Source: Acrasis kona
Taxonomy: Eukaryota; Heterolobosea; Eutetramitea; Acrasida; Acrasidae
Assembly (NCBI GenBank): GCA_026419775.2
Contig: JAOPGA020001087.1
Span: forward strand, 1 to 35,171
Reading direction: 5' to 3'
DNA: 35,171 nt
Below are positions 26,926 through 35,171 of this stretch, one piece after another (the first letter of the stretch is position 1; every line of letters starts with the position of its first letter). The position numbers and the translations under genes were made by a program. The notes under the pieces are model-generated. The model searched no databases and was not told the DNA's origin. It was given only the letters and a program-made list of their open reading frames with translations.

Positions 26926-28340
26926 TTGTACAGGTCAGAGACCAATTCAGTTATCAATGAAGCAACCAGTGATCAAACATCAGTCCCAACTACTGCATCA
27001 GCTGACATAATCTTGCCAGAAAACAAAGCTAGTTCTAATATCCCACTTACAGTTATTTCAACTAACACCACTGCACCCTCTGTTTCGAATGAATACAGTC
27101 TACAAAGTCATGGACCAAGTTCTCCTTGCCTAAGCACTAACTCAGATGACTCTACAGTGAGTTATGACGATAGCATTCTCTTCAATTATCCAGGAAAAAT
27201 AGACCTAGATACTTCTTCTCCCTCTACCCCAACTCAATCTCCATCTCATCCATCCCCATCAGAGGCACCGTCTTCACCCCACAACTATTTCCCATCGGAC
27301 GCGCCATCTCCAAAACGAATGAAACATATGTCAAGAGCTGAGAAATCTGAACTCAACAAGGAAAAGAAATTTGCAGCCAAACGTAAAAAGGATGTTGAGA
27401 ACTACGAAAAAAAGTTAGCAAAGGCAGAGAAAGACGCCAAAAAAGAGGAAAAGAAGCTAGAGAAGTTGAAAAATGCTCAAGAGAAAAAAAGATTACAGCT
27501 TATTGAAAAGCAAGAGAGAGAAGAGAAAAAGAGAATGAAGCAAGAAGAGTTGGATAGGAAGAAAAAAGAGAAAGAAGCAGAACAAGACAGAAAGAAGGAG
27601 GAGAAGATCGCTAAAGAAAACAAGAAACAACAACTCAAGCAGACAAGGGATTTTGTACTCAACCATGACGTCGAAACATACATCGAATCACGCCTAAAAG
27701 AACAACCACATGGAGCACCGGAGCTGCTGAACAGAACTTTATCTATCGTCAGAGACTACGTCAACAATAGGAACGGAGCAATCCTTGATAATAGATGTGG
27801 TGCTCAACAACATGCTCCCACACAGCTAGGAAAGCTGCAAGCCGCCGACAGTCAAAGGAAAGACAATCAAGATCCATCACAACCTCTAAAAGCACCCGAA
27901 TTCGTCAAGAAGCAGCCACCCAAGGAGCAAAAGTTAACTAAATGTGGGCTCGCAGCACTTGCTAGACAGTTTCTACATAGATCAGAAGGAAACATTTTCC
28001 AGACAACTCTAGAAAGCGAGGAGGATGACGATGACTACATTCAAGGAGACGAAAGTGATTCAGAGGTGGAAGAATTGGATGACGACCAAGAGAGTCAAGA
28101 GCCACTAACCATCTCCAGCAATCAACCAATTGTGGTCAGTCCAATCAACCCGATGAACCGGAAGAACAACCAATTACGGTCAGTCCAAACCCACCAAGCG
28201 AGATTATTCTTGTGGATAGTGACGAAGAAGAATTGCCGGCACTGTTGAAGGAAGAAGAGAAGAAATTTGTGCAATTGATGAAAAAGAGAGCCATCAAACG
28301 AAAGATTTTTGAGCTTTACGAAGACTACAAGCGATTGTGA
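26926..28340 (+). CDS. Charged coiled-coil ORF with SUMO-interaction-like motif
   Basis: The main frame (26926-28248) has a Ser/Thr/Pro-rich start, a strongly charged Lys/Glu coiled coil (about 27330-27640), a conserved-looking helical patch (FVLNHDVETYIESRL) and an acidic stretch (ESEEDDDDYIQGDESDSEVEELDDD). Near 28120-28190 the frame must shift to continue into IILVDSDEEELPALLKEEE and KRKIFELYEDYKRL, ending at TGA 28340. This could be an intron or a frameshift caused by a 44-bp offset duplication. IILVDSDEEE is a textbook hydrophobic-plus-acidic SUMO-interaction motif. The first part overlaps the end of the hAT region, so the true start is uncertain. A further exon-like frame (28395-28487, after a TTTTTTCAG) cannot be joined in phase. 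Confidence 0.5.
28123..28189. repeat. Imperfect 44-bp-offset direct repeat
   Basis: caaccaattgtggtcagtcc at 28123 recurs as caaccaattacggtcagtcc at 28167. The offset of 44 changes the reading frame of the coiled-coil ORF at exactly this point. Confidence 0.7.
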
Positions 28341-28394
28341 TCGTATTATTAATTATTGTTTATTGGGTTGGGTAATAAATTTTCATTTTTTCAG

Positions 28395-28487
28395 AAAGTG
28401 TGTGATTATTTTGACGTAGATGACCAACTTGAATTTTACCAGCAATATCTATCTTACAACTCTAAGTTGGGTGGAAATAATGATTGA
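28395..28487 (+). other. Orphan exon-like frame
   Basis: After a pyrimidine tract and TTTTTTCAG, 30 codons read KVCDYFDVDDQLEFYQQYLS and onward to TGA. It looks like a last exon, possibly of the preceding coiled-coil gene, but no donor in the right phase and of normal spacing was found. Confidence 0.35.
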
Positions 28488-28529
28488 ATAGGTTGACAGC
28501 ACCTTCAAACACAAATAAAGAACTTGATC

Positions 28530-28991
28530 ATGAAAATAAGAAATATTTTTTTGCTTGCAGCTGTAGCTTCTTTCGGTGTAGTTGTTGGCAAGGGCATAGG
28601 GGAAGAGACTAGAAGGAAATCGACTTATAAATCAAGAGAAGAGACTCAAAGGGCATGGACTTATAAACCAAGAGAAATTACCATCAAAGAGATTCCTGTT
28701 TACGGAAGAAAAGATATCACTGCTGAGGCAAAAATTTTAAGGATCCCAAAAGAGCATACTGTTGTTCCAAGAGAAATTACCATCAAAGAGATTCCTGTTC
28801 ACGGAAGAAAAAATAAGACTGAGGCGAAAATTTCAAGAATACCAAATGAGCTCACTGCCAAACAGCAAGTATACCTTGAGTTAGGAGGAGATGCGGGCAT
28901 CTATAATTTGCTTCATTACCTTCCCGAAGAAGCCATCATCAAAGCAATTGACAATCGTGCGAAGGAAAAAACATTGGGAAGAGGTTTTTAA
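28530..28991 (+). CDS. Secreted protein with 33-residue internal repeat
   Basis: Intronless, 153 residues from ATG 28530 (MKIRNIFLLAAVASFGVVVG, a clear signal peptide); an ATG six bases upstream only adds MI. The mature part is basic. PREITIKEIPVYGRK and PREITIKEIPVHGRK start at 28668 and 28767, exactly 99 bp apart, each followed by a run ending EAKI-x-RIP. The Gly-Arg-Lys after each IPV(Y/H) resembles the processing and amidation sites of peptide precursors, but the same pattern would arise in a plain repeat protein. The C-terminus (YLELGGDAGIYNLLHYLPEEAII) is a separate helical unit. No family is recognised. Confidence 0.65.
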   Translation: MKIRNIFLLAAVASFGVVVGKGIGEETRRKSTYKSREETQRAWTYKPREITIKEIPVYGRKDITAEAKILRIPKEHTVVPREITIKEIPVHGRKNKTEAKISRIPNELTAKQQVYLELGGDAGIYNLLHYLPEEAIIKAIDNRAKEKTLGRGF

Positions 28992-29016
28992 ATGATGTAT
29001 GATTTGTATATAAACA

Positions 29017-29991
29017 TTAATTTTTATATGAACCTCTCACTACATCTTCAATTACCCCAACAGGATTGGTGGGAACCCATCCCAACTCAGACCGACTTCT
29101 ATTGGATGTAGTCCTAGTATTCAACTGAAACACATGCGCAAGAAATTCGCCCCAAACTTCTTTGGCTTGACCAGACTTGATGGGCTTTGCGGGAACACCT
29201 ACATTTTGTGCCACAGCCTCTGCTAGTTTACGGAACTGCACTCCTTGCGTTGCTGCATTGTAAATAGATCCTGCTTTTCCTTTTTCTAGAGCTAAAATGT
29301 AAATTCTTGCTGCATCTTCGACGTGTACGGCGTCAAGTTCATTAGTTAAACCCTCCACGTAGTTGGATTCGCCACGCTCTCTGGCTGTTTTGATTAATGA
29401 TGGAATGAAACTGCTTCCATTCAAACCATAAACAAAAGGAGGTAATCTAACGACAGAAGACCTGACTCCCTTATCTTTTGCACTCAGCACCTTTTGATGA
29501 TTAGGGTAGATTTTATTTAAAAGCACTTACTGAAACTTCACATTTGCCACGTGACTCATTCTTTAAAACAATATCAAAGTCATCAATTACACCAACTTCT
29601 CCTTGAAAGTGGCTGATAGAAGTGGCTGATGTTGTTATAAATGGCTTGTTCGTTCCTTAAAAAATAAGATTTTTAGAGCACTGAGTATATTACCTTGAAT
29701 TGCTTCAGTGATTGCACTTATAAGTTTCAAATCTACTGAGATCGAGTCATCGTAGTTGCCGAAATCATGAATGAAAGCCAAGTGGATAATACCGTCCACG
29801 TCCTTTGCGGCATTTGCTATCTTTTCAGGTTCTTTGATGTCCCCCAACAGAGGCACTGCCCCTAGATCTTTAAGTTTTTGTGCAGACTTTTCATTTCTGC
29901 ATAATCCAACAACTTCGTAATTTTTTTGTTTTAATTGCTTGACGACAACCTGGCCAACATATCCTGTCGCACCAGTAACCAATACTTTCAT
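29017..29991 (-). CDS. NAD(P)-binding atypical SDR / epimerase-like protein
   Basis: Exons 29991-29694, 29655-29531 and 29490-29017 with 38- and 40-bp introns give 298 residues. The Rossmann motif VLVTGATGYVGQ lies at the N-terminus. DGIIHLAF and FITTSATSISHF follow, and RLPPFVYGLNGS marks the substrate domain. The start MKVLVTG is chosen over the ATG at 30051. The usual active-site YxxxK is not obvious: only K remains in the ESRGKCEV segment, as in other atypical SDRs related to isoflavone reductase/NmrA-like proteins. Reaction and substrate are unknown. It converges with the secreted repeat protein (25 bp between stops). Confidence 0.88.
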
Positions 29992-30291
29992 TATGAATAA
30001 TTGTTTATTATTATAGTCACATCGCAGCACTTTTATGTTTATTGCGCACAATTATTACACCGATATGCTTACAAATCCCGATTCTATATCGCAAAGTTGA
30101 CTGTATAAAATCGCTCCTTCACAAGGCGTACCCGAGTCAACAAATCTGCGTTATACTTTATCGATATATCTGGTCAGCGGCACCGTTTTTGGCGCACTAC
30201 CTTTAGGCGGTGGAGATCTTTGAATCAGAAAAGATTGTGCACAAATTCTACCACATTAGTAAAGACGTCGTCCTCAACTTTATTGCGATAG

Positions 30292-30958
30292 TTCAGCAAC
30301 CCTGTAAATGTCAATCGATATTACAGACATTACAATCAACATAATATTATAAGGTGTGATTTGGAATCATTGTTATTACAAAAAACAAGCCATATCCTTC
30401 ATATGCCAATTATAGAGCGGTTCAAAACAGAAACTTTTAAACAAAACAAGGAAATAGTTACCGTGAATTTAATCTCTAACGAGGATCCTAATGCCATTGA
30501 TCAGGATTCCACATTGGTAAACTTGATTGACCAATGGAGGACCTGCAAAACTCTCATCCGTCATGGAACGCTTCGACCGAGTAATGGAAAACAAATATTA
30601 AACCCAAACGACCAACTCCCACTCCGTTTGATAGAATACTTGAAAGATGTTAAAAAATCAAATCTCACGATAAAATTACTACAACATTTCCCACCAAAGC
30701 CTGACGTCAGGACTTGCACGACCATCATGAAGACCGTGCGATACAAAGGATATAGTTTTAAGCCAAGAGGTTACCAAAAGATACGAGAATGCAACATTCG
30801 ACTGGACCCACCAGCATACAATTTATTACTCAACATGTACCAAGTCAGGAAGAACCAGAGAAGCCATCGACACATTAAAGGAAACAATTGACAATTCGGT
30901 CAGATGGGGCAACACTAATTTTTATAATTTGGCGACTAGGTTTTCGGTGGTGGATTAA
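30292..30958 (+). pseudogene. PPR-like protein fragment with a frameshift
   Basis: The frame is open from 30292. The first ATG is at 30400, and an ORF start at 30361 would need TTG. It encodes helical segments including PKPDVRTCTTIMKTVRYKG and DPPAYNLLLNMY, both typical of pentatricopeptide repeats, which bind organellar RNA. At about 30842 the frame must move by +1 to continue KSGRTREAIDTLKETI, the rest of the same repeat, ending at TAA 30958. Either one base is wrong in the sequence or the gene is dead. The N-terminus and further repeats are missing, so this is at best a short or 5'-incomplete member. Confidence 0.55.
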
Positions 30959-31017
30959 TTCTTCGATACATTAGATGAGGATTAATATTTTCGAGCAACG
31001 TGATGATTATATTTTGA

Positions 31018-31167
31018 ACACATTCAGCACGTCATTATAACAAGACCGCAGGAGAAGTGTGGATTGAATCATACTCAAATTCAAATCATTCGATAAATGA
31101 TGTGTTGAGTGAATTTATAGGACGAGAGGTTGCTGACAGTACCGCAAGAAGAATTCTAATAAAATAA
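31018..31167 (+). other. Exon-like open frame downstream of the PPR fragment
   Basis: A 49-codon frame (THSARHYNKTAGEVWIESYS to ARRILIK) ends in TAA inside AAAATAAAAATA, the stop-plus-poly(A) arrangement seen in real genes here. It has no own start. It may be the last exon of the PPR-like gene or of a lost gene; no joining intron was found. Confidence 0.3.
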
Positions 31168-31223
31168 AAATATTGCATTTCATAAAAAAGTATATTTGAG
31201 GTTCGGCAAGTACCACTCAGTAT

Positions 31224-31315
31224 TCCTAATCTCCTCGTCACCATTTCCTTTAGTACTAATAGTGGTTTATCCTAATCTCCTCGTCACCATTTCCTTTAGC
31301 ACTCATAGTGGTTTA
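31224..31315. repeat. 46-bp tandem repeat at the end of the OTU gene
   Basis: 31224-31269 and 31270-31315 are copies with two mismatches. The right copy contains the last codons and stop of the OTU gene; the left copy is a duplicate lying downstream of it. Confidence 0.9.
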
Positions 31316-32690
31316 ATCCATTATAATGGAGCGGAATTATTTTGATGTATTCCGGAAAACAATCTTGTTCAATTTTGCTATTTGTATAGACTTTTATATT
31401 TGCTTTATAAAGGTGTGCAGCTGCAGCAATTTCAGAGCATCCACCCCATCCAGATACGGCCATTCGTTTTAAATATGTCCCCACTGTGTCTTGTTGTGGA
31501 GTCATATCCATCATCATCCAAAATAATGGAGAGTCTTCTTGCTTGATGTTATATTCGACGCCACTTATCGCGTAGTACGTATCACCATGGGTAAGTTGTC
31601 CGACATATTCAAATGCATTCATATTGTCATCAACAAGAATGGCATCTTCAATTTGAGTCAAATTTCTAATTTTCACAAGCAGATCATCCAACTTCTGTGG
31701 GATGTTAATCTTTGTTCCCTTTATCCCTTTGTATTTCTTTACATTGATCCAAGTGTGTTGCTGCTGACCACCTTCACTCTGACCTCCACTACCCAGAGTC
31801 GTTACACCAGAGTCACTAGAAGTTGGTGCTTTGCTTGAGCTTGCATTTCTTGAAGCTTCAATTGTGTGCTTCTTGGATGCGTTGTCGTCGGACTTGCGCT
31901 TCTTTTTTGGTGGCTCATCGGTTGTTGGTACTGGTGTGGTAGGCTCTGTACTATCTATCTTTTTGTCAGAACAGTCTGTATCTTCAGGGGTTGCTGTTAT
32001 TAATAAATCATCCTTCCCGACTTCCGCATTTTGATCCGTTTCATCCTCAGATTCTACGTCTGATTCCCTTGGGCGTTTCTTGTCCTGCTTCTTTTGAGTA
32101 GAGTCACATTTTTGAGATTCTGTTACTGCAACGATGATGTTGTTAAAATTACGTAACCTCTCATCATTTGAAATCACTTGTGTCGGTTGAGATTGTGCTG
32201 AGGTAATCAAACACATCATAGACCCTTCCCAAGTTGTTGTTTCTCCTATTAATTCTTCCATCTTGCATCCATCATTAGGTGCATCCAGGTTTACAGCTGC
32301 GGCTTCTACCTCGTTAATTGAAACGCGGTATTTGTCATCACGTAGCCTTTTTAAAACAACAGCAGAGCCCACTGTTGTGTCACCAATTAACAGCCTCACT
32401 TTGGATGTTTCCTGAAAATGTGGGACAATGGGTGTTAATGTTCGAAGTGGTTGATCCAGATTCGCAGTTTGTTGATCTTTCTGTGGTCTTTCGTCTTCGA
32501 CTTTTGGAAAAAGTTCCTTTTCGTATTTCTGCACCATTTCTATTAGTTGAATCCTGTTCAATTTGGATAGTTTTCGGTCTTCTTTGCAGAGTTGCTTCTT
32601 GTTCTCCTCCAAAAACTTCTTGATATCATCTTTCGTAAGAGATCTTTTCCATTCGTTGCTTTTGAGTGCTGTTTTGATTTCGTTTTTCAT
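31296..32690 (-). CDS. OTU-fold protein, probably catalytically dead
   Basis: Intronless, 464 residues from the first ATG (32690, MKNEIKTALKS); the frame is open for 56 further bases upstream without an ATG. The N-terminal third is charged and helical. The middle is disordered with nuclear-localisation-like clusters (KKRPRE, PPKKKRKSDD). The C-terminal 130 residues resemble an OTU cysteine-protease domain: GTYLKRMAVSGWGGCSEIAAAA and the final LHYNGLNHYEC, which holds the catalytic-histidine motif NHY. Where OTU enzymes have the DGNC nucleophile, the sequence reads HGDTYYAIS, with Thr in place of Cys. It may therefore bind ubiquitin without cutting it. The pairing of domains and the nuclear signals suggest a nuclear scaffold; this is inference. 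Confidence 0.65.
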   Translation of the reverse strand: MKNEIKTALKSNEWKRSLTKDDIKKFLEENKKQLCKEDRKLSKLNRIQLIEMVQKYEKELFPKVEDERPQKDQQTANLDQPLRTLTPIVPHFQETSKVRLLIGDTTVGSAVVLKRLRDDKYRVSINEVEAAAVNLDAPNDGCKMEELIGETTTWEGSMMCLITSAQSQPTQVISNDERLRNFNNIIVAVTESQKCDSTQKKQDKKRPRESDVESEDETDQNAEVGKDDLLITATPEDTDCSDKKIDSTEPTTPVPTTDEPPKKKRKSDDNASKKHTIEASRNASSSKAPTSSDSGVTTLGSGGQSEGGQQQHTWINVKKYKGIKGTKINIPQKLDDLLVKIRNLTQIEDAILVDDNMNAFEYVGQLTHGDTYYAISGVEYNIKQEDSPLFWMMMDMTPQQDTVGTYLKRMAVSGWGGCSEIAAAAHLYKANIKVYTNSKIEQDCFPEYIKIIPLHYNGLNHYEC

Positions 32691-32734
32691 TTTTTGCTGT
32701 TCTACATCTTCCTTGATTCTTTCCTTTTTCAAGT

Positions 32735-33536
32735 GTGTTCCGGTGTGTTCGGTTGATCAACCAAAAACAAAAACTTCAAGTTCCAGTTAAATGTCGAAAG
32801 AAAGAAGCCAACACAGAAGAATCAAGTGTCGGTATACAGCACCCATCCAAACTATCAAAAAGATTACCAGATATTGGGACACCAGCACGCGTTGTAGATT
32901 TGAATAGTGATAGTTCAGATGATGAGATTGGAAGTTTAGAGGACCAATATGAGTTAGGAGGCAACAATGTCAATTTTGACGAAAACGAATACCTTATTGT
33001 GCAAGGAGTTGACAGGGACGTCAATGATACTAATTTGAGGCAGTCCATGAGTCACATGTTCGGGACTGAAGATGACGACGAGCATATCAATGAAATAATA
33101 TCCTCTGCAACCAAGACTAAGCAAGCCAGTGAAATTAAATATGGGATGGAGATTCCGATCTACAAGGACTCTGACATAACCCTTCACACAGCCATAACAA
33201 TCATCATGTGCCTGTTCACAACAATGGGTATTCCTGTTTCAAGATCCGTAAAGCACTAGCTGCCGGTGTCAAAGTCTTCGACTTTGGAGTAACTCTTGGT
33301 GTGTTAGATGTCTTAGATGAAACCATTATGATAGAACTTGAGTGGATTTACCAGTTGAGGATATAAATCAACCCTTGAGTAATTTAGTGCAATCAACTAC
33401 TAAACATAAACTGAAACGGAAGAAAGCTCAAAAAGCATCACCCATTAAACTCAATGCTCAAAAATCACCTACCAAGATAACAAAGCCTTTCCATAGCCCA
33501 TTAGCATCACCAAAAGGTAGGAGCAGTAAAAAGTAG
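32735..33536 (+). pseudogene. Acidic protein in three frames, possibly decayed
   Basis: The first frame (32735-33259, no ATG start) includes ARVVDLNSDSSDDEIGSLED, a SUMO-interaction-like motif, and an acidic middle. Near 33200-33250 the better reading switches to another frame (YSCFKIRKALAAGVKVFDFG, VLDVLDETIM). Near 33335 it switches again to VDLPVEDINQPLSN and a basic Lys/Ser tail (33342-33536, KLKRKKAQKASPIK) ending at TAG. No phase-correct introns link the parts, so frameshifts are likely. The family is not recognised. It lies head to head with the OTU gene. Confidence 0.4.
32751..32762. promoter_or_regulatory. Perfect 12-bp palindrome
   Basis: ggttgatcaacc is exactly self-complementary and lies between the divergent OTU gene and the acidic-protein frame. 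It could be a dimeric-factor site; position is the only support. Confidence 0.3.
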
Positions 33537-33934
33537 CTCTATGCATTAATAAATTTGTTGGTCCGAAGCTTTGGTTGTTCAATTAAAATAATTTCGTTTG
33601 TCCAGAATTGTTTTAAACAACTAGAATTATAGTTAAACAACATTAATCAGAACATTTAATATTGCAACTACAATCAGAGCAATAGACCTTGATTATCATA
33701 TTTGTTTAGAACTTTTTAAATCCTGGTTGCCCCTCTCCCTCAATACTTTTAGAATGGTTTCCATGTTATAATTCGAAGTGTTACGAAGTAACACGAAGCG
33801 TTTTTACAACAAAGTTGAATAAACACTGCAGTATTTTTCAAATCTCCTATTTCCCTTTTGCGTTGATTGGTAAGTGGAAAGAACAGAAGAGCACAGTCGA
33901 GAATGTAGTAGCCGACAACACAACACACAATAAA
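33537..33934. other. Intergenic gap with a short hairpin
   Basis: A/T-rich, no coding frame of note. At 33778-33794, gtgttac and gtaacac form a 7-bp stem around the loop gaa, embedded in three cgaag repeats. It could be a terminator-like or binding structure; no further support. Confidence 0.4.
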
Positions 33935-34540
33935 ATGGTTTCAAGACTACCACTGCGCACAACACGTCAAGCCCGTATGCCCGTTACCGAGAATATTGAA
34001 CAGCCTCCATACGTTTATGTAGAGCTTCCATCATCGTACGAAGAGCCTAAAGACTTTGAGAATGTCAAAAAGAAAAACAACAAAATCGAGTCCCCTGGAA
34101 GAGTTGAGAAACGTCCTGATAGCATCATTTCAACGCAGGAGGGGACACGCTCAGACAAGAGGGAGGTCACTTTAATTCGCAACAGCAACAACAACAGGGA
34201 TCAGGACACAACAATCGATCCACAAAGAGAAGCGTGGACAAACTGCGTGATGGATTGCTGAATCAACAGAATGGGTGCTCGCTGTTAATGTGCGTGAGCA
34301 AGTTGCGATCGGGTTGCATCTTTCAATTTGACAAGGAGAACTCGAACGTAGCAGGAGACGAATGGTTGCCAGCCATACTAGGTGCCTATGACACTGTATT
34401 ATTATCGAGTGTTTAACAAACAATGAACTGTTTGAGAGTTCGTTACTTTGGTAGAATGAATGTGTCCAATGCTGTACGTAGGTTTAATATCCACCTGCAA
34501 AATTATCATAAGTATTGGGCAAGTAAATATTTAATAAAAG
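33935..34540 (+). CDS. Unassigned gene, exon structure unresolved
   Basis: From ATG 33935 (context taaaATGG) the frame runs 108 codons (MVSRLPLRTTRQARMP, YVYVELPSSYEEPKDF, a charged tail) to TGA 34261. A second frame, open from about 34124 to 34416, encodes a Gln run, then RSTKRSVDKLRDGLLNQQNG and DEWLPAILGAYDTVLLSS. After its stop the same frame continues as YFGRMNVSNAVRRFNIHLQN up to a TAATAAAA near 34532. The pieces look like one spliced or frameshifted gene, but I found no phase-consistent intron of normal size. The protein is unrecognised. Confidence 0.4.
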
Positions 34541-34564
34541 GTCGATTGTGTGGTCTTGGCACTA

Positions 34565-34952
34565 TCACTCTTTCTTCATCTCCACTCCAAAGTAGTCCAA
34601 GAAGATGCCCACTATGTTTGAGACGGATCCATCAGACAGACCAGCCTTCTCTAATTTTGCTTGTGTGACAACGGCGAAACCTCTTCCATTATATTCTTTT
34701 TCATATAACGAACTGATGACGTTATCTCTTATTCCTTTGTCCTTTAACCATCGTTGTAACTCGTCCTCATCCAACTTCTTCAACTCTTTATACGCCACCT
34801 TCTGCTCTTGAGTCTGCTGCTGACCACTTTGGCCACTCTGAGATCCACCCACTACAATAACATGTTGAGTACTTTTGTTGTGTTGTGTGACTTACACCTA
34901 ATCTTTTTAACATGATCATATGGTTCGTTTCTATCTCTGCTTCGTTTGTCAT
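34565..34952 (-). CDS. Small SAM-like domain protein
   Basis: Exons 34952-34896 (MTNEAEIETNHMIMLKRLG) and 34837-34565 join across a 58-bp intron with a consensus GTAAGT donor, giving 109 residues. An alternative 45-bp intron (donor GTGTAAG) also keeps the frame and adds a few residues (GGSQ). After a Gln/Ser/Gly linker, about 70 residues (LDEDELQRWLKDKGI, FAVVTQAKLEKAGLSDGSV, IVGIFLDYFG) have the helix pattern of a SAM domain, a protein-interaction module. No catalytic part is present. Confidence 0.6.
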
Positions 34953-35104
34953 TTCTGTTCACTATTAGACGAATTGTCATTTTTTATAAGTGGCTTAAAA
35001 AAAGCAGTTTGTTTCAAAATTTCATTCATTTGGCCCTTTCATTTTCGTTTCAACTTCCATTAGAACTTTACAATTTCAGCTTTCGTTTCTTTCGTTAGAA
35101 GTAG

Positions 35105-35171
35105 ATGAAGAACACACATACAGAGATATCAAGGTTGCTTTTGTCCCACAAACCTTGTTCTGATGTTGAAG
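35105..35171 (+). CDS. 5' end of a gene leaving the window
   Basis: From ATG 35105 the frame is open for 22 codons to the edge (MKNTHTEISRLLLSHKP). It diverges from the SAM-like gene across about 150 bp. Too short to assign. Confidence 0.3.
   Translation, partial: MKNTHTEISRLLLSHKPCSDVE

Noticed and set aside
31018-31167. DYW/E-domain end of a plant-type PPR protein
   Set aside because: Some residues recall the E region, but no DYW or deaminase motif is present.
1-35171. tRNA or rRNA genes
   Set aside because: I looked for T-arm consensus (GTTCGAATC-type) and conserved rRNA blocks and saw none; a covariance scan would be decisive.

Overview
The window is eukaryotic nuclear DNA from a compact, AT-rich protist genome. 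It carries a heterotrimeric G-protein alpha subunit, a Rab7-type GTPase, a CEP104 ciliary-tip protein, a TLC membrane protein, F-box and PPR-like sequences, and many GT-AG introns. CEP104 implies that the lineage has, or recently had, a flagellum. The gene mix suggests an amoeboid or amoeboflagellate protist, with Heterolobosea as one guess. No ribosomal gene is present to settle this. I rebuilt exons by hand, requiring GT-AG ends and matching phase. Introns in the firm models are only 34-53 bp, mostly 35-46. Two ambiguous junctions could give 31 or 58 bp. Many TAA stop codons overlap an AATAAA-like signal.

Layout. Positions 1-21.4 kb are a dense housekeeping region: a large unassigned helical protein (five exons, runs off the left edge), G-alpha, an N-formylglutamate amidohydrolase-like enzyme, a TRM2/TRMT2A-like tRNA methyltransferase cut short and abutting a TLC-domain gene, a beta-helix (C-CAP-like) protein, a bacterial-type LRR protein kinase, an F-box-like protein, a T4 Rnl1-like RNA ligase, Rab7, a PMP3 membrane peptide, a secreted SRPBCC-like protein, a GNAT acetyltransferase, CEP104, and a secreted glycoprotein-like protein with highly biased codons. 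Between them are short spliced genes that a simple ORF scan misses (46, 98 and possibly 37 codons).

Positions 21.4-28.5 kb are repeat-rich: a 5'-truncated LINE with a poly(A) tail and a 16-bp target-site duplication, a GC-rich array of six hairpin units whose outer stems vary in a compensatory way, AT-rich debris, and a decayed hAT transposase followed by a charged coiled-coil ORF with a SUMO-interaction-like motif.

Positions 28.5-35.2 kb return to genes, several damaged: a secreted protein with a 33-residue repeat, an NAD(P)-binding SDR-like protein, a frameshifted PPR-like ORF, an OTU-fold protein that appears to lack its catalytic cysteine, a frameshifted acidic protein, an unassigned multi-frame gene, a small SAM-like protein and the 5' end of a gene leaving on the right.

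The genes do not form one pathway. They are an ordinary chromosomal neighbourhood with extremely short spacers: 13 bp and 41 bp between divergent start codons, and 3 bp between two convergent stop codons. Two unknown bases (1364, 24592) and several single-base frame breaks mean some pseudogene-like features could be assembly errors.
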